Below, piece after piece: positions 46,463 to 55,787 of a stretch of 64,000 nt of DNA (within the stretch, counting starts at the first letter, position 1; each line of letters starts with the position of its first letter). The DNA comes from Fimenecus sp964540535. GTDB taxonomy: Bacteria; Bacillota; Clostridia; Oscillospirales; Acutalibacteraceae. The DNA lies in assembly GCA_964540535.1 (NCBI GenBank), contig CAZIMO010000002.1, positions 62,001 through 126,000 on the forward strand, in the 5' to 3' direction. The position numbers and the translations under genes were made by a program. The notes under the pieces are model-generated. The model searched no databases. It was not told where the DNA came from and saw only the letters and a list, made by a program, of their open reading frames with translations.

Positions 46463-48304
46463 TTACTCAACATCTTTGAAATCTGCATCGTAATAGCCGT
46501 CGTTATTGGGTGCGGCACCTGCGTTGGGGTCATAACCGCCCTGCGCGCCGCCCTGAGCCTGCGCATTTGCCTGAGCCTGCTTATAAAGCTCTTCTGAAAT
46601 CTTATAGAACTGCTGTGTAAGCTCTTCCTGCTTTGCCTTGATAGCGTCAACATCTTCGCCCTTGAGTGCTTCTTTAAGAGCGTCAATCTTTGTTTGAAGC
46701 TCTGTTTTATCGCTTTCAGAGAACTTATCACCCTCGTCTGCTAAAATCTTTTCGCACTGATAAACCATCTGGTCAGCGGCATTTCTTGTATCAACTGCGT
46801 CTTTACGCTTTTTATCTTCTTCTGCAAACTTTTCAGCTTCTTGAACTGCCTTTTCAATATCTTCTTTTGACATATTTGTTGAAGATGTGATTGAAATTGA
46901 CTGCTCTTTATTTGTTCCCAAATCCTTTGCAGAAACATTTACGATACCGTTTGCATCAATATTGAAAGTAACTTCGATTTGAGGAGTACCGCGGCGTGCA
47001 GGAAGAATACCGTCAAGGTGGAATACACCAAGAGTTTTGTTATCTCTTGCAAATTCTCTTTCGCCTTGAAGAACATGAACTTCAACTGATGTCTGATTGT
47101 CAGCGGCAGTTGAGAAAATTTGGCTCTTCTTTACGGGAATTGTTGTATTTCTTTCGATAATCTTTGTATTTACACCGCCCATTGTTTCAATACCGAGTGA
47201 AAGAGGTGTAACATCAAGAAGAAGAAGTCCTTCAACCTCACCGCCGAGAACACCGCCTTGAATTGCGGCACCGACTGCTACGCACTCATCGGGGTTAATA
47301 CCCTTGAAAGGCTCTTTGCCTGTGAACTTCTTAACTGCTTCTTGAACTGCGGGAATTCTTGATGAACCTCCGACCATAAGGATTTTGTTAAGCTGTGAAG
47401 CCTGAAGTCCTGAATCTGCAAGAGCTTGGCGAACAGGACCCATTGTTGCTTCAACAAGGTCAGCTGTCATTTCGTTGAACTTTGCTCTTGTAAGAGTTGT
47501 TTCAAGGTGTTTAGGACCTGTTGCATCTGCTGTGATGAAGGGAAGGCTTATCTGTGAGGTTGTTACGCCGGAAAGCTCAATCTTTGCCTTTTCTGCGGCT
47601 TCTTTAAGTCTTTGCATAGCCATCTTATCGCTGCGGAGATCAACACCCTGTTCTTTCTTAAACTCGTCAGCAAGCCAGTCGATAATCTTTTGGTCGAAAT
47701 CGTCACCGCCAAGACGGTTATTACCTGCTGTTGCAAGAACTTCTTGAACACCGTCACCCATTTCAATGATAGAAACATCGAATGTACCGCCGCCAAGGTC
47801 ATAAACCATAACCTTTTGGTCATCCTCTTTATCTACACCGTAAGCAAGAGCGGCCGCTGTAGGCTCGTTGATAATTCTCTTAACCTCAAGGCCTGCAATC
47901 TTACCTGCGTCCTTTGTAGCTTGACGCTGTGCGTCTGTGAAATATGCGGGAACAGTGATAACAGCTTCTGTTACAGGAGAACCGATATAAGCTTCTGCGT
48001 CTGATTTAAGCTTTTGAAGAATCATTGCCGAAATCTCTTGCGGAGTGAAATCCTTACCGTCGATATTCACTTTATAGTTACTGCCCATATGTCTTTTGAT
48101 TGATGAAACTGTTTTGTCGGGGTTTGTGATAGCCTGTCTTTTAGCCACTTGACCTACCATTCTTTCACCCGATTTTGAGAATGCTACAACTGACGGAGTT
48201 GTTCTTGCACCCTCTGCATTAGCGATAACAACAGGCTCGCCGCCCTCAATTACTGCTACGCATGAATTTGTTGTACCTAAGTCGATACCGATTACCTTTG
48301 CCAT
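46463..48304 (-). CDS. dnaK: Chaperone DnaK (Hsp70)
   Basis: 613 residues. IGIDLGTTNSCVAV, IINEPTAAALAYG, VYDLGGGTFDVSI, MVGGSSRIPAV and the substrate domain with LDVTPLSLGIET; C-terminal Gln/Gly/Ala-rich tail ending DADFKDVE, as usual. Central ATP-driven folding chaperone. Confidence 0.99.
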   Translation of the reverse strand: MAKVIGIDLGTTNSCVAVIEGGEPVVIANAEGARTTPSVVAFSKSGERMVGQVAKRQAITNPDKTVSSIKRHMGSNYKVNIDGKDFTPQEISAMILQKLKSDAEAYIGSPVTEAVITVPAYFTDAQRQATKDAGKIAGLEVKRIINEPTAAALAYGVDKEDDQKVMVYDLGGGTFDVSIIEMGDGVQEVLATAGNNRLGGDDFDQKIIDWLADEFKKEQGVDLRSDKMAMQRLKEAAEKAKIELSGVTTSQISLPFITADATGPKHLETTLTRAKFNEMTADLVEATMGPVRQALADSGLQASQLNKILMVGGSSRIPAVQEAVKKFTGKEPFKGINPDECVAVGAAIQGGVLGGEVEGLLLLDVTPLSLGIETMGGVNTKIIERNTTIPVKKSQIFSTAADNQTSVEVHVLQGEREFARDNKTLGVFHLDGILPARRGTPQIEVTFNIDANGIVNVSAKDLGTNKEQSISITSSTNMSKEDIEKAVQEAEKFAEEDKKRKDAVDTRNAADQMVYQCEKILADEGDKFSESDKTELQTKIDALKEALKGEDVDAIKAKQEELTQQFYKISEELYKQAQANAQAQGGAQGGYDPNAGAAPNNDGYYDADFKDVE

Positions 48305-48351
48305 AATTTATTCCTCCTAAATGGTTCTTTATTATATTATTGACTGATTTC

Positions 48352-48870
48352 TCAGTTAACTACCTTAACTACTGCGGGTCGGATTACCCTGTCGCCGATT
48401 TTATATCCCGTTGCGAACACATCTGAAATCGTGTTTTCCGGAAGCTCTTCATCTTCACCGTGCATTACTGCGTTGTGAATATTGGGATTGAATTCCTCTC
48501 CCTTTTCGCCGAAAGCCTCAACACCCAGCTTTTTAAGCGTTTCGCCGTACTGATTAAAAATCATTTCAATTCCTTTTTTGAATGAATCGAGGTCAGTGAC
48601 TTCTGCTGCCATTGCACGCTGAAAATTATCATATACAGGTAAAAACTCACCTATTGTTGACGCTTTTGTATCGCCGTAAGCCTGTTCTTTTTCTTTTTGC
48701 GAACGCTTTCGGAAATTATCGTATTCTGCCATAACACGAAGTAAGCTCTCGTGCTTTGCGGCAAGCTCTGCCGTAAGCTTTTCTTCTGCTGTCGGCTCTG
48801 CCGTTTCTTCGGCTGTTTCTTCTGCTTCTTCAACAGCTTCTTCAGGCTGAAGATTTTCTTTTTCTGCCAT
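48352..48870 (-). CDS. grpE: Nucleotide exchange factor GrpE
   Basis: 172 residues. Acidic N-terminus rich in Glu/Ala, coiled coil about 30-70 (RVMAEYDNFRKRSQKEKEQAYG), and the beta domain with VEAFGEKGEEFNPNIHNAVMHGED. Releases ADP from DnaK. One base after hrcA. Confidence 0.98.
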   Translation of the reverse strand: MAEKENLQPEEAVEEAEETAEETAEPTAEEKLTAELAAKHESLLRVMAEYDNFRKRSQKEKEQAYGDTKASTIGEFLPVYDNFQRAMAAEVTDLDSFKKGIEMIFNQYGETLKKLGVEAFGEKGEEFNPNIHNAVMHGEDEELPENTISDVFATGYKIGDRVIRPAVVKVVN

Positions 48871-48871
48871 G

Positions 48872-49900
48872 TCAATCCTCCAAAGTGTCGGACATTATGC
48901 TGCCGACGATTTCTGTTAAGTATTTTAAGCTCGGAATGAGCCTTGCATAATCAATTCTTGTAGGACCTATAAGTCCTAAAGTACCGCTGTCTTTACCGCC
49001 CACTGCGTAATGTGAGAAAATAACGCTTGAATCCTGCAATTCACGGTAAAGATTTTCTTTGCCTATCAGCACATTTGCATCTGAACCCGATTTATGATTT
49101 GAAAATAGGTTTGCCAACGGTTCGCCCCGTCTCAAAAACTCCATCAGCTCATAAGCATTGGGATAATCTGAATAGTTTAACAGATTTGACTGACCCTCTA
49201 AAAGCAACTGTGTTTGCTCGGTAAGCTGTGCCAAATCGGAAAGTGTTACAAGCAGGGGTGAAATTGCAAGGGATTTACTTCCCAGAGATAACGCAAGAGT
49301 TTGAATGAGCGCTATGCTGACTTCGCCTGCCGATTTGCCGATGAAATGCTGTGAAACAATATTATAAAAGGTTTCAATAAGCTCAAGATTTAATGTGCTG
49401 TCGGTTCGGCAAACACGGCTTTTAAGAATACCCGACGATGAAAGCATTACCATCATTGCAGTGTGAGTACCGAGGGGTACTAATTCAACCCTGCGGATAA
49501 CCGCATTAACATCGCTGGGTGTTGTTGAAACTACCGCACAGTTTGTAAGCTCTGCAAGCACTTGACCTGCCTGCTCTAAAATCTGCTGCGGCTCACCGCT
49601 TGCGTCTGAAAGTCTTGCTTCAATAAGTCTTTTTTCATTTAGCGGAAGTTCATAACGGTTCATCAGCTTATCAACATAATAGCGGTAACCCATTTGCGAG
49701 GGAATACGTCCTGCCGAGGTATGGGGCTGATCAAGAAATCCAAGCCGTGACAGCTCTGCCATTTCATTGCGGATTGTTGCGCTTGACACGGGAATATGTG
49801 AAAACTCAAGCAAGGTCTTTGAACCCACAGGCTCGCCTGTTGCAATGTAGCGTTCTACTATCGCGGCAAGAATTCTTTCTTTTCTCTCGCTGAGCTTCAT
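48872..49900 (-). CDS. hrcA: Heat-inducible transcription repressor HrcA
   Basis: 342 residues: winged HTH (LSERKERILAAIVERYIATGEPVGSKTL, VSSATIRNEMAELSRLGFLDQPHTSAGRIPS) and GAF-like domain. Binds the CIRCE element just upstream and needs GroEL to stay active. Confidence 0.98.
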   Translation of the reverse strand: MKLSERKERILAAIVERYIATGEPVGSKTLLEFSHIPVSSATIRNEMAELSRLGFLDQPHTSAGRIPSQMGYRYYVDKLMNRYELPLNEKRLIEARLSDASGEPQQILEQAGQVLAELTNCAVVSTTPSDVNAVIRRVELVPLGTHTAMMVMLSSSGILKSRVCRTDSTLNLELIETFYNIVSQHFIGKSAGEVSIALIQTLALSLGSKSLAISPLLVTLSDLAQLTEQTQLLLEGQSNLLNYSDYPNAYELMEFLRRGEPLANLFSNHKSGSDANVLIGKENLYRELQDSSVIFSHYAVGGKDSGTLGLIGPTRIDYARLIPSLKYLTEIVGSIMSDTLED

Positions 49901-49923
49901 TTAATCACCCCACTTTGCACCGT

Positions 49924-49950
49924 TTAGCACTCTCGCTATTAGAGTGCTAA
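49924..49950. promoter_or_regulatory. CIRCE operator
   Basis: Exact TTAGCACTC-N9-GAGTGCTAA, the HrcA binding site, between the promoter and the hrcA ATG. Confidence 0.98.
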
Positions 49951-49961
49951 CTCCGTTATAT

Positions 49962-49990
49962 AATATACATTTTTTAGGCGAAAATGTCAA
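49962..49990 (-). promoter_or_regulatory. Promoter of hrcA-grpE-dnaK-dnaJ
   Basis: On the minus strand TTGACA (49990-49985), 17 bases, TATATT (49967-49962), with CIRCE right after it. Confidence 0.9.
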
Positions 49991-50060
49991 GGAAATATTT
50001 GTAAATAATTTGTTAATAAGAAATATAAAGCCTTTTATGCCTATATCAAGAGAAAAAATG

Positions 50061-50089
50061 TTGACAACAAATAAAAATAAGTATAAAAT
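50061..50089 (+). promoter_or_regulatory. Promoter of the thrS T-box leader
   Basis: TTGACA, 17 bases, TAAAAT on the plus strand at about 50061-50089. Confidence 0.75.
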
Positions 50090-50106
50090 GTATATAATAT
50101 CAATAA

Positions 50107-50360
50107 AGTGTTGAGAAAGAACGAAGGACAACACGAGCTTTCAGAGAGATTTCGGTCGGTGCAAGAAATCAGTTCGGTGTCCCGAGACCGCTTTCGAGCG
50201 TCGGCGAAAACATTTATTTATGATTAAGCCGTACCGTATAACTGCGTTAAAGTTTTTTGAGTGGCAGAAATTTTTATTCTGCAATGCGGGTGGAACCGTG
50301 GAATGTTGCATTTACAGCATTTCATCCTGTTTTTATAGGATGAAATGCTTTTTATTTTAT
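50107..50360 (+). ncRNA. Threonine T-box riboswitch
   Basis: Stem I with the GGACA/TGTCC helix; the specifier loop reads CGAG-ACC-GC, an ACC threonine codon. The T-box core GGGTGGAACCGTGG lies at about 50287-50300. A terminator GCATTTCATCC, loop, GGATGAAATGC followed by T-rich sequence (about 50317-50358) competes with the antiterminator. Uncharged threonyl-tRNA should permit thrS expression. Confidence 0.95.
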
Positions 50361-50383
50361 ATATAATGAAAAGGAGATATATT

Positions 50384-52294
50384 ATGATTAAAGTAACACT
50401 TAAAGACGATGTAATCAAGGAATACGAAGCCGGTACTACTGTTGCTGAAATCGCCAAATCAATAGGTATGGGTTTATATAAATCAGCCTGCGGCGGTAAA
50501 ATCAACGGAGTTTACTGCGATTTGAGAACAGCGGTAAACGAGAACTGCACTGTTGAAATTGTCACATTTGATGACGCTGACGGCAAAAAGACTTTTTGGC
50601 ATACAGCTTCTCACATTATGGCACAGGCTGTAAAAAGACTTTACCCCGAAGCAAAGCTTGCAATAGGCCCTGCAATTGACAACGGTTTCTATTATGATTT
50701 TGATTCAGAAGTTCCTTTTACTCCCGAAGCTCTTACAAAAATAGAAGCTGAAATGAAAAAAATCGTTAAAGAGGATTTACCTCTTGAAAAATTTGAACTT
50801 TCACCTGCTGAAGCGCTAAAAATGATGGAAGAAAAAGGCGAAATCTATAAGGTTGAACTTATTAACGAGCACGCCGACAAGGGCGAGCCGATTTCTTTCT
50901 ACAAACAGGGCGATTTCACAGAGCTGTGCGCCGGCCCTCACCTTATGTCAACAGGCGCCGTTAAGGCATTTAAACTTACATCATGCACAGGCGCATATTG
51001 GAGAGGCAACGAGAAAAACAAAATGCTTCAGAGAATTTATGCGACTGCTTTCCCCAAACAGTCGGCACTTGACGAGCATTTAGCAAGAATTGAGGAAGCA
51101 AAGAAGAGAGACCATAGAAAGCTCGGCAGAGAATTAGGACTTTTTGCTCTTCGTGACGAAGCTCCCGGAATGCCATTCTTCCTTCCTAAAGGTATGCTTC
51201 TTCGTAACGCACTTATTGACTACTGGCACGAGGTTCATAAAAAGTGGGATTATCTTGAAATCTCAACTCCTCAAATTATGAGAAGAACTCTTTGGGAAAC
51301 CTCAGGTCACTGGGATCATTATCACGACGATATGTTCACAACTGTTATTGACGATGAGGATTTTGCAATAAAGCCGATGAACTGTCCCGGTTCAATTCTT
51401 GTTTATGATTTAGAACCGCGTTCTTACAAAGAACTTCCCCTGCGTTACGGTGAGCTTGGCAGAGTTCACAGAAACGAACTTTCGGGTGCACTTCACGGAC
51501 TTTTCCGCGTTCGCTGTTTCACTCAAGATGACGCTCACATTCTTCTTGCTCCCGAACAAATTCGCGATGAGGTTGTTAGAATTGCACAGCTTTTCGATGA
51601 GGTTTATTCGCTCTTCGGCTTACCTTATACAATAGAGCTTTCGACAATGCCAGAAGATCATATCGGTTCAGTTCAAGATTGGGAAGTTGCAACAAACGCT
51701 CTTGCAGATGCCATTACATCAGTCGGAAAAACATATATTGTAAACGAAGGCGACGGCGCATTCTACGGTCCGAAGCTCGACTTCCACATTGAGGATTCAT
51801 TGGGCAGAACATGGCAGTGCGGCACAATTCAGCTTGACTACCAGCTTCCCGGAAGATTTGGGCTTGAATACACCGGTTCAGACGGAGAAAAGCATTGTCC
51901 TGTTATGATTCACCGAGTTGTATTCGGTTCTGTTGAGAGATTTATCGGCGTTATTACCGAGCATTTTGCAGGTGCATTCCCGCTTTGGCTTGCTCCGGAG
52001 CAGGTAAGAATTCTTCCGATCGCCGACCGTCATCACGACAAGGCTTACGAACTAAAAAAAGAGCTTGAAAAGATGGGTATGCGAGTTACTGTTGACGACA
52101 GAAGCGAAAAGACAGGTTATAAAATACGTGAATCAAGACTTCAGAAGCTCCCATACTGGATTATTGTGGGCGACAAAGAGGTTGAAAACGAAACAGTATC
52201 TGTAAGCAAACGAGGTCAGGGCGACATCGGTTCAATGGACTTTAATGCTTTTGCTGAAATGCTCAAAGAAGAAATTGATAACAAAGTAAGATAA
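50384..52294 (+). CDS. thrS: Threonyl-tRNA synthetase
   Basis: 636 residues from the ATG at 50384 (AAGGAG upstream). TGS domain (residues 1-60), editing domain with HTASHIMAQAVKRLYP, class II catalytic core (EISTPQIM, MNCPGSILVY, GELGRVHRNELSGALHGLFRVRCFTQDDAHI) and anticodon-binding domain. Charges tRNA-Thr; regulated by the T-box. Confidence 0.98.
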   Translation: MIKVTLKDDVIKEYEAGTTVAEIAKSIGMGLYKSACGGKINGVYCDLRTAVNENCTVEIVTFDDADGKKTFWHTASHIMAQAVKRLYPEAKLAIGPAIDNGFYYDFDSEVPFTPEALTKIEAEMKKIVKEDLPLEKFELSPAEALKMMEEKGEIYKVELINEHADKGEPISFYKQGDFTELCAGPHLMSTGAVKAFKLTSCTGAYWRGNEKNKMLQRIYATAFPKQSALDEHLARIEEAKKRDHRKLGRELGLFALRDEAPGMPFFLPKGMLLRNALIDYWHEVHKKWDYLEISTPQIMRRTLWETSGHWDHYHDDMFTTVIDDEDFAIKPMNCPGSILVYDLEPRSYKELPLRYGELGRVHRNELSGALHGLFRVRCFTQDDAHILLAPEQIRDEVVRIAQLFDEVYSLFGLPYTIELSTMPEDHIGSVQDWEVATNALADAITSVGKTYIVNEGDGAFYGPKLDFHIEDSLGRTWQCGTIQLDYQLPGRFGLEYTGSDGEKHCPVMIHRVVFGSVERFIGVITEHFAGAFPLWLAPEQVRILPIADRHHDKAYELKKELEKMGMRVTVDDRSEKTGYKIRESRLQKLPYWIIVGDKEVENETVSVSKRGQGDIGSMDFNAFAEMLKEEIDNKVR

Positions 52295-52305
52295 GGAGCT
52301 TTATT

Positions 52306-53928
52306 ATGTCAAATGCACTTACCGTTACGGTTATTACCGACACTCATTATTACTCTAAAAAGCTCGGCACTGACGGCGAAGCATACAAAATTGCCGACAA
52401 CAAAAGCGGTGTATTGCTTGCTGAATCCCGAGAATTGCTTGAAGCCGCATTCACGCAGATTGCCAATGACAAAAGAACTGACATTGTGCTTCTTTCGGGC
52501 GACACAACAAGCAACGGCGATTATGACTCACACGCAGAATTCATTGAAATGCTTCGTGATTTAAAATCAAGGGGCAAGAGAGTTTATGTTCTTACCGCTA
52601 CTCACGATTACCAATGGAGCGGTGAAACCCACAGATATGAAGGCGATGAGAAAATTACAATTCCTGCCGCAAAACGCGAAGAGCTTTATGATATGTATAA
52701 GGAGTTCGGTCCGGACGAAGCCATAGCAGTTCACAGACAAAGTATGTCTTATATTGTTCAGCTTGCTGACGGATACAGACTTTTTGCTCTTAACGATGAT
52801 ACAAACCTTAACGGCAAGAGCGGATTTTCTGACGAGCTTTTCGAGTGGATTACAGAACAGGTAAATAAAGCAAAGGCTGACAATCAGTTTATCGTTGCAA
52901 TGACTCACCATCCGTTAATTGCCCCCTCGCCTATGTACGAAATTATAGGCAAGGGCGATATGATGGGTGACTATGAAATCCGCCGTGAACAGCTTGCGGA
53001 TATGGGCGTGCAATTTATGCTCACAGGTCACACTCATGTTCACGATATAGATAAGCATATAAGCCCCAAGGGTAATTATTTCTATGACATTTCAACAGCG
53101 GCTACAATAGGCTACCCCGCCGCAATAAGAACCGTTGTATTTGACCCTGCAAACAAAATGGTTTCTACAACAACAGATCTTATTACCGAGCCTGTAAACA
53201 TTGACACCCATGGTAAGGATTTGCAGACTTATCTTGCAGACCACATTGTCGGTATGATAAGAGATGTAATTAAAGCCGCAGGCGAAGATATTGACAAGTT
53301 TGCCGATATGGCGACCGCAATCAGCATAAAGAAGAAGGTTTCATACAAAATCGGCTGGCTTATAAAGCCTATATTTAAAGCTTTAAATAAACTTAAAATC
53401 GGTACAGTAGGCAATTGGACCCGCGCTGAAACAGGACTTAAAAAGGAAGATTATGCCGATATTAAGGACAAGGGCGTTGTTGATTTCATTGTTGATCTTG
53501 TGCTTAATCTCTACGGCGGAAAGAGTCTCTACACGCCCGACGATAATGAATACAAAATTGCAGTGGGACTTTTGAACATTATTGATTCAATAATTAAAGT
53601 GTTACATATTCCGCTTAAAAAGCTTATTAAAGTTTCTGACACTGTACGCGGTATTATTGAACCGTTGCTTTACAACCCCGGTATTCCTGCATATGATGCA
53701 ATAATTCCAATTATGCCTGTTTACGAGGGTGACAGCATAGGACCTCAACCCGAAGCAACTCCGATTCCGAATACGGTTAAAGAAAGCAGGAAAGGCTTAC
53801 CGATTGTAATTATCACAATTCTTCTCTTGCTTATTTTCCTTATTCCCCTTATCTGCATTGGTGTTCCGGTTCTTCTTATCGGTTACATTGTAAACCGCAT
53901 AAAATACAGAGAATATTTAAAAGACTAA
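52306..53928 (+). CDS. Membrane-anchored metallophosphoesterase
   Basis: 540 residues. Calcineurin-like motifs in order: TDTHYY, LLSGDTTSNGDY, TATHDYQWS (where GNHD is usual), AMTHHP, and LTGHTHVHD. Followed by a helical region and one C-terminal membrane span (about 503-530) with a basic end. No signal peptide at the N-terminus, so topology would leave the catalytic domain in the cytoplasm. Eleven bases behind thrS, probably partly co-transcribed. Substrate unknown. Confidence 0.85.
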   Translation: MSNALTVTVITDTHYYSKKLGTDGEAYKIADNKSGVLLAESRELLEAAFTQIANDKRTDIVLLSGDTTSNGDYDSHAEFIEMLRDLKSRGKRVYVLTATHDYQWSGETHRYEGDEKITIPAAKREELYDMYKEFGPDEAIAVHRQSMSYIVQLADGYRLFALNDDTNLNGKSGFSDELFEWITEQVNKAKADNQFIVAMTHHPLIAPSPMYEIIGKGDMMGDYEIRREQLADMGVQFMLTGHTHVHDIDKHISPKGNYFYDISTAATIGYPAAIRTVVFDPANKMVSTTTDLITEPVNIDTHGKDLQTYLADHIVGMIRDVIKAAGEDIDKFADMATAISIKKKVSYKIGWLIKPIFKALNKLKIGTVGNWTRAETGLKKEDYADIKDKGVVDFIVDLVLNLYGGKSLYTPDDNEYKIAVGLLNIIDSIIKVLHIPLKKLIKVSDTVRGIIEPLLYNPGIPAYDAIIPIMPVYEGDSIGPQPEATPIPNTVKESRKGLPIVIITILLLLIFLIPLICIGVPVLLIGYIVNRIKYREYLKD

Positions 53929-53938
53929 CTGAATTTTC

Positions 53939-53980
53939 CAAGAGCTGTAGAACGAAAGTTTTACGGCTCTTTTTTATAGC
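53939..53980 (+). terminator. Terminator after the phosphoesterase gene
   Basis: AGAGC-t-GTA, loop, TAC-g-GCTCTTTTTT. Confidence 0.88.
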
Positions 53981-54167
53981 TCTATTTCTATAAGGAATAG
54001 CTAAAAATGCGTAGAATGTATAAAACATTTTGTTTTTTCGTTTTATTTGTTCTGCTTTCGGAGTGTTTTTCTTTGTGCAAATAGTGAAATTTTAGGTTAA
54101 AATTTCTACTAATAGCACAAAATTTTAAGGGTAAAATACACTTTTAGACTAAAATTTTCTAAATATC
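53981..54167. other. AT-rich gene-free stretch
   Basis: No gene supported. It contains four loosely spaced AAAATTTT-type words (for example AAATTTTAGG, AAAATTTTAAGG and TAAAATTTTC) upstream of the next promoter, perhaps an UP-like or protein-binding region. Confidence 0.35.
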
Positions 54168-54196
54168 TTGATTTTTCAGCAAATACAGTGTATAAT
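54168..54196 (+). promoter_or_regulatory. Promoter of the PHP-domain gene
   Basis: TTGATT (54168-54173), 17 bases, TATAAT (54191-54196). Confidence 0.8.
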
Positions 54197-54254
54197 TATA
54201 TCATATATTGAGGGGCTTTACGCATTTTTTGCTCCTATTTAGGAGGTTTTTATT

Positions 54255-55127
54255 TTGAGCGGAGATTTACATTGTCACACAAAGTTGTCTGACGGCAGTT
54301 TAGGTATTGAAGATTTAATAATTTTTGCAAAGAAAAAAAATATTGAATCAATCGCAATTACAGACCACGATTGCCTTGCAGGAACAGTTAGAGGGAAAGT
54401 TATCGGCGCACGCCACGGAATTCAAGTTATTCCCGGTGTTGAGCTTTCTGCAACAGACGAAGAAATCAATAAAAATGTTCATATTCTTTGCTATTTACCC
54501 GATGCTCCCGATATGCTCGAAGGTCTTTGCAAAAGAAATTCTTTAGCGCGCAAAAAGGCTGCCCATTTTATGATGCTTCAAGTAGCCAAACGTTACCCGA
54601 TTACCACAGAATTCATTATGAAATGCGCAACAGGTTCAACCAATCTTTACAAAAAGCATATGATGCAGGCTCTGATTGAATGCGGATACACAAATTCTTT
54701 CAACGGTGAGCTTTATAAAAAGCATTTCACAAAAGACGGCGAAGATTCAATTCTTGTAACTCCTAAATATGAAAGCGTTAAAGATGTTATTGATGCAATT
54801 CACACAGCGGGCGGTATCGCAGTTCTTGCGCACCCCATTGCAAGCGGCTGCGTTGAAAGCATTATGAAATACAAAGAATACGGAATTGACGGCATTGAGG
54901 TTTATCATCCAAGTGCTGACGAAGCGCAACAGGCAGATCTTCGCAAATTCGCCGCTAAAAACAAGCTTTTGGCTACAGGCGGAAGCGATTTTCACGGTCT
55001 TTACAATGAATATAATGTATCGTTGGGAGATTATACTACCCCTGATGATGATTTACGCAGTCTTATATCATACAAATCAAAACAAAAGAGATTGCAAAAA
55101 AAATTAGCACAGCAAGCCGCTGAATAA
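54255..55127 (+). CDS. PHP-domain phosphoesterase
   Basis: 290 residues from a TTG at 54255 (GGAGG nine bases upstream). Metal ligands DLHCHTKLSDG, ITDHDCLAG, IPGVELS, LAHP and GGSDFHG define a PHP phosphoesterase of the TrpH/RNase AM-type group, which releases 5'-mononucleotides or cleaves nucleotide phosphates. Basic C-terminus. Co-transcribed with the next gene. Confidence 0.88.
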   Translation: MSGDLHCHTKLSDGSLGIEDLIIFAKKKNIESIAITDHDCLAGTVRGKVIGARHGIQVIPGVELSATDEEINKNVHILCYLPDAPDMLEGLCKRNSLARKKAAHFMMLQVAKRYPITTEFIMKCATGSTNLYKKHMMQALIECGYTNSFNGELYKKHFTKDGEDSILVTPKYESVKDVIDAIHTAGGIAVLAHPIASGCVESIMKYKEYGIDGIEVYHPSADEAQQADLRKFAAKNKLLATGGSDFHGLYNEYNVSLGDYTTPDDDLRSLISYKSKQKRLQKKLAQQAAE

Positions 55128-55149
55128 AACCACTAAGGAGGTCTTTTAT

Positions 55150-55716
55150 ATGATTTTTGACGACAGCGATGTAAAAATCTTTAATGACACCAAAGCTTCA
55201 GACTCCTTTGACGAGGTTTCAACAATTTCACAAATGACAAAAAACAGAAGCAACGGCAATGCGCAAAGAGCAAAGGATTTAGGCGAATGTCTTGCAGAGC
55301 GTTTTGTTGACGAGCCTCACCTTATTAGTGAGCTTGAGGCAGAAATCGGCAAAATACAGAACGATGAAAACACAATGTATCAAATGAAAGTTCTTCTTGT
55401 TTTCACTGCTGAATACTGCATAAACCATTTACTGCCTAACTCGCTTTTATCTAACACCGCCGTAAATGCTTTATACGATACCGTTAAGAAAAAAGCTTTC
55501 GATTTTTATGACAGACTTGATGACGCGGCAGAATACAGCTTTTATTACCTTGCGGTGAGAAAAGGCGTGGATATTCCGGCAAACATCGGTGTGTCTTTTG
55601 CTATGCTTTGCGGTATGGATAAAGATGAGTATTATCAAAATCTCGGCAAACAGCTTTTTGAGGTTGCAAGTCACGAGGTTGAAAAAACAATTGACAGCTA
55701 TAATTTTGTAAAATAA
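55150..55716 (+). CDS. Conserved helical protein, unknown function
   Basis: 188 residues, mostly helical, cytoplasmic (VLLVFTAEYCINHLLPNSLLSNTAVNALYDTVKK and ANIGVSFAMLCGMDKDEYYQNLGKQLF split across the chain). No family I can name. AAGGAGG before the ATG, 22 bases behind the PHP gene, and a shared terminator, so the two likely work together. Confidence 0.7.
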   Translation: MIFDDSDVKIFNDTKASDSFDEVSTISQMTKNRSNGNAQRAKDLGECLAERFVDEPHLISELEAEIGKIQNDENTMYQMKVLLVFTAEYCINHLLPNSLLSNTAVNALYDTVKKKAFDFYDRLDDAAEYSFYYLAVRKGVDIPANIGVSFAMLCGMDKDEYYQNLGKQLFEVASHEVEKTIDSYNFVK

Positions 55717-55727
55717 TTAAGCATTAG

Positions 55728-55764
55728 AAAACCCTTTGTTCCATTTGGAGCAAAGGGTTTTTTA
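55728..55764 (+). terminator. Terminator of the PHP operon
   Basis: AAAACCCTTTG, loop, CAAAGGGTTTTTT. Confidence 0.9.
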
Positions 55765-55787
55765 TGTTATTCTATTATTTACGCCTC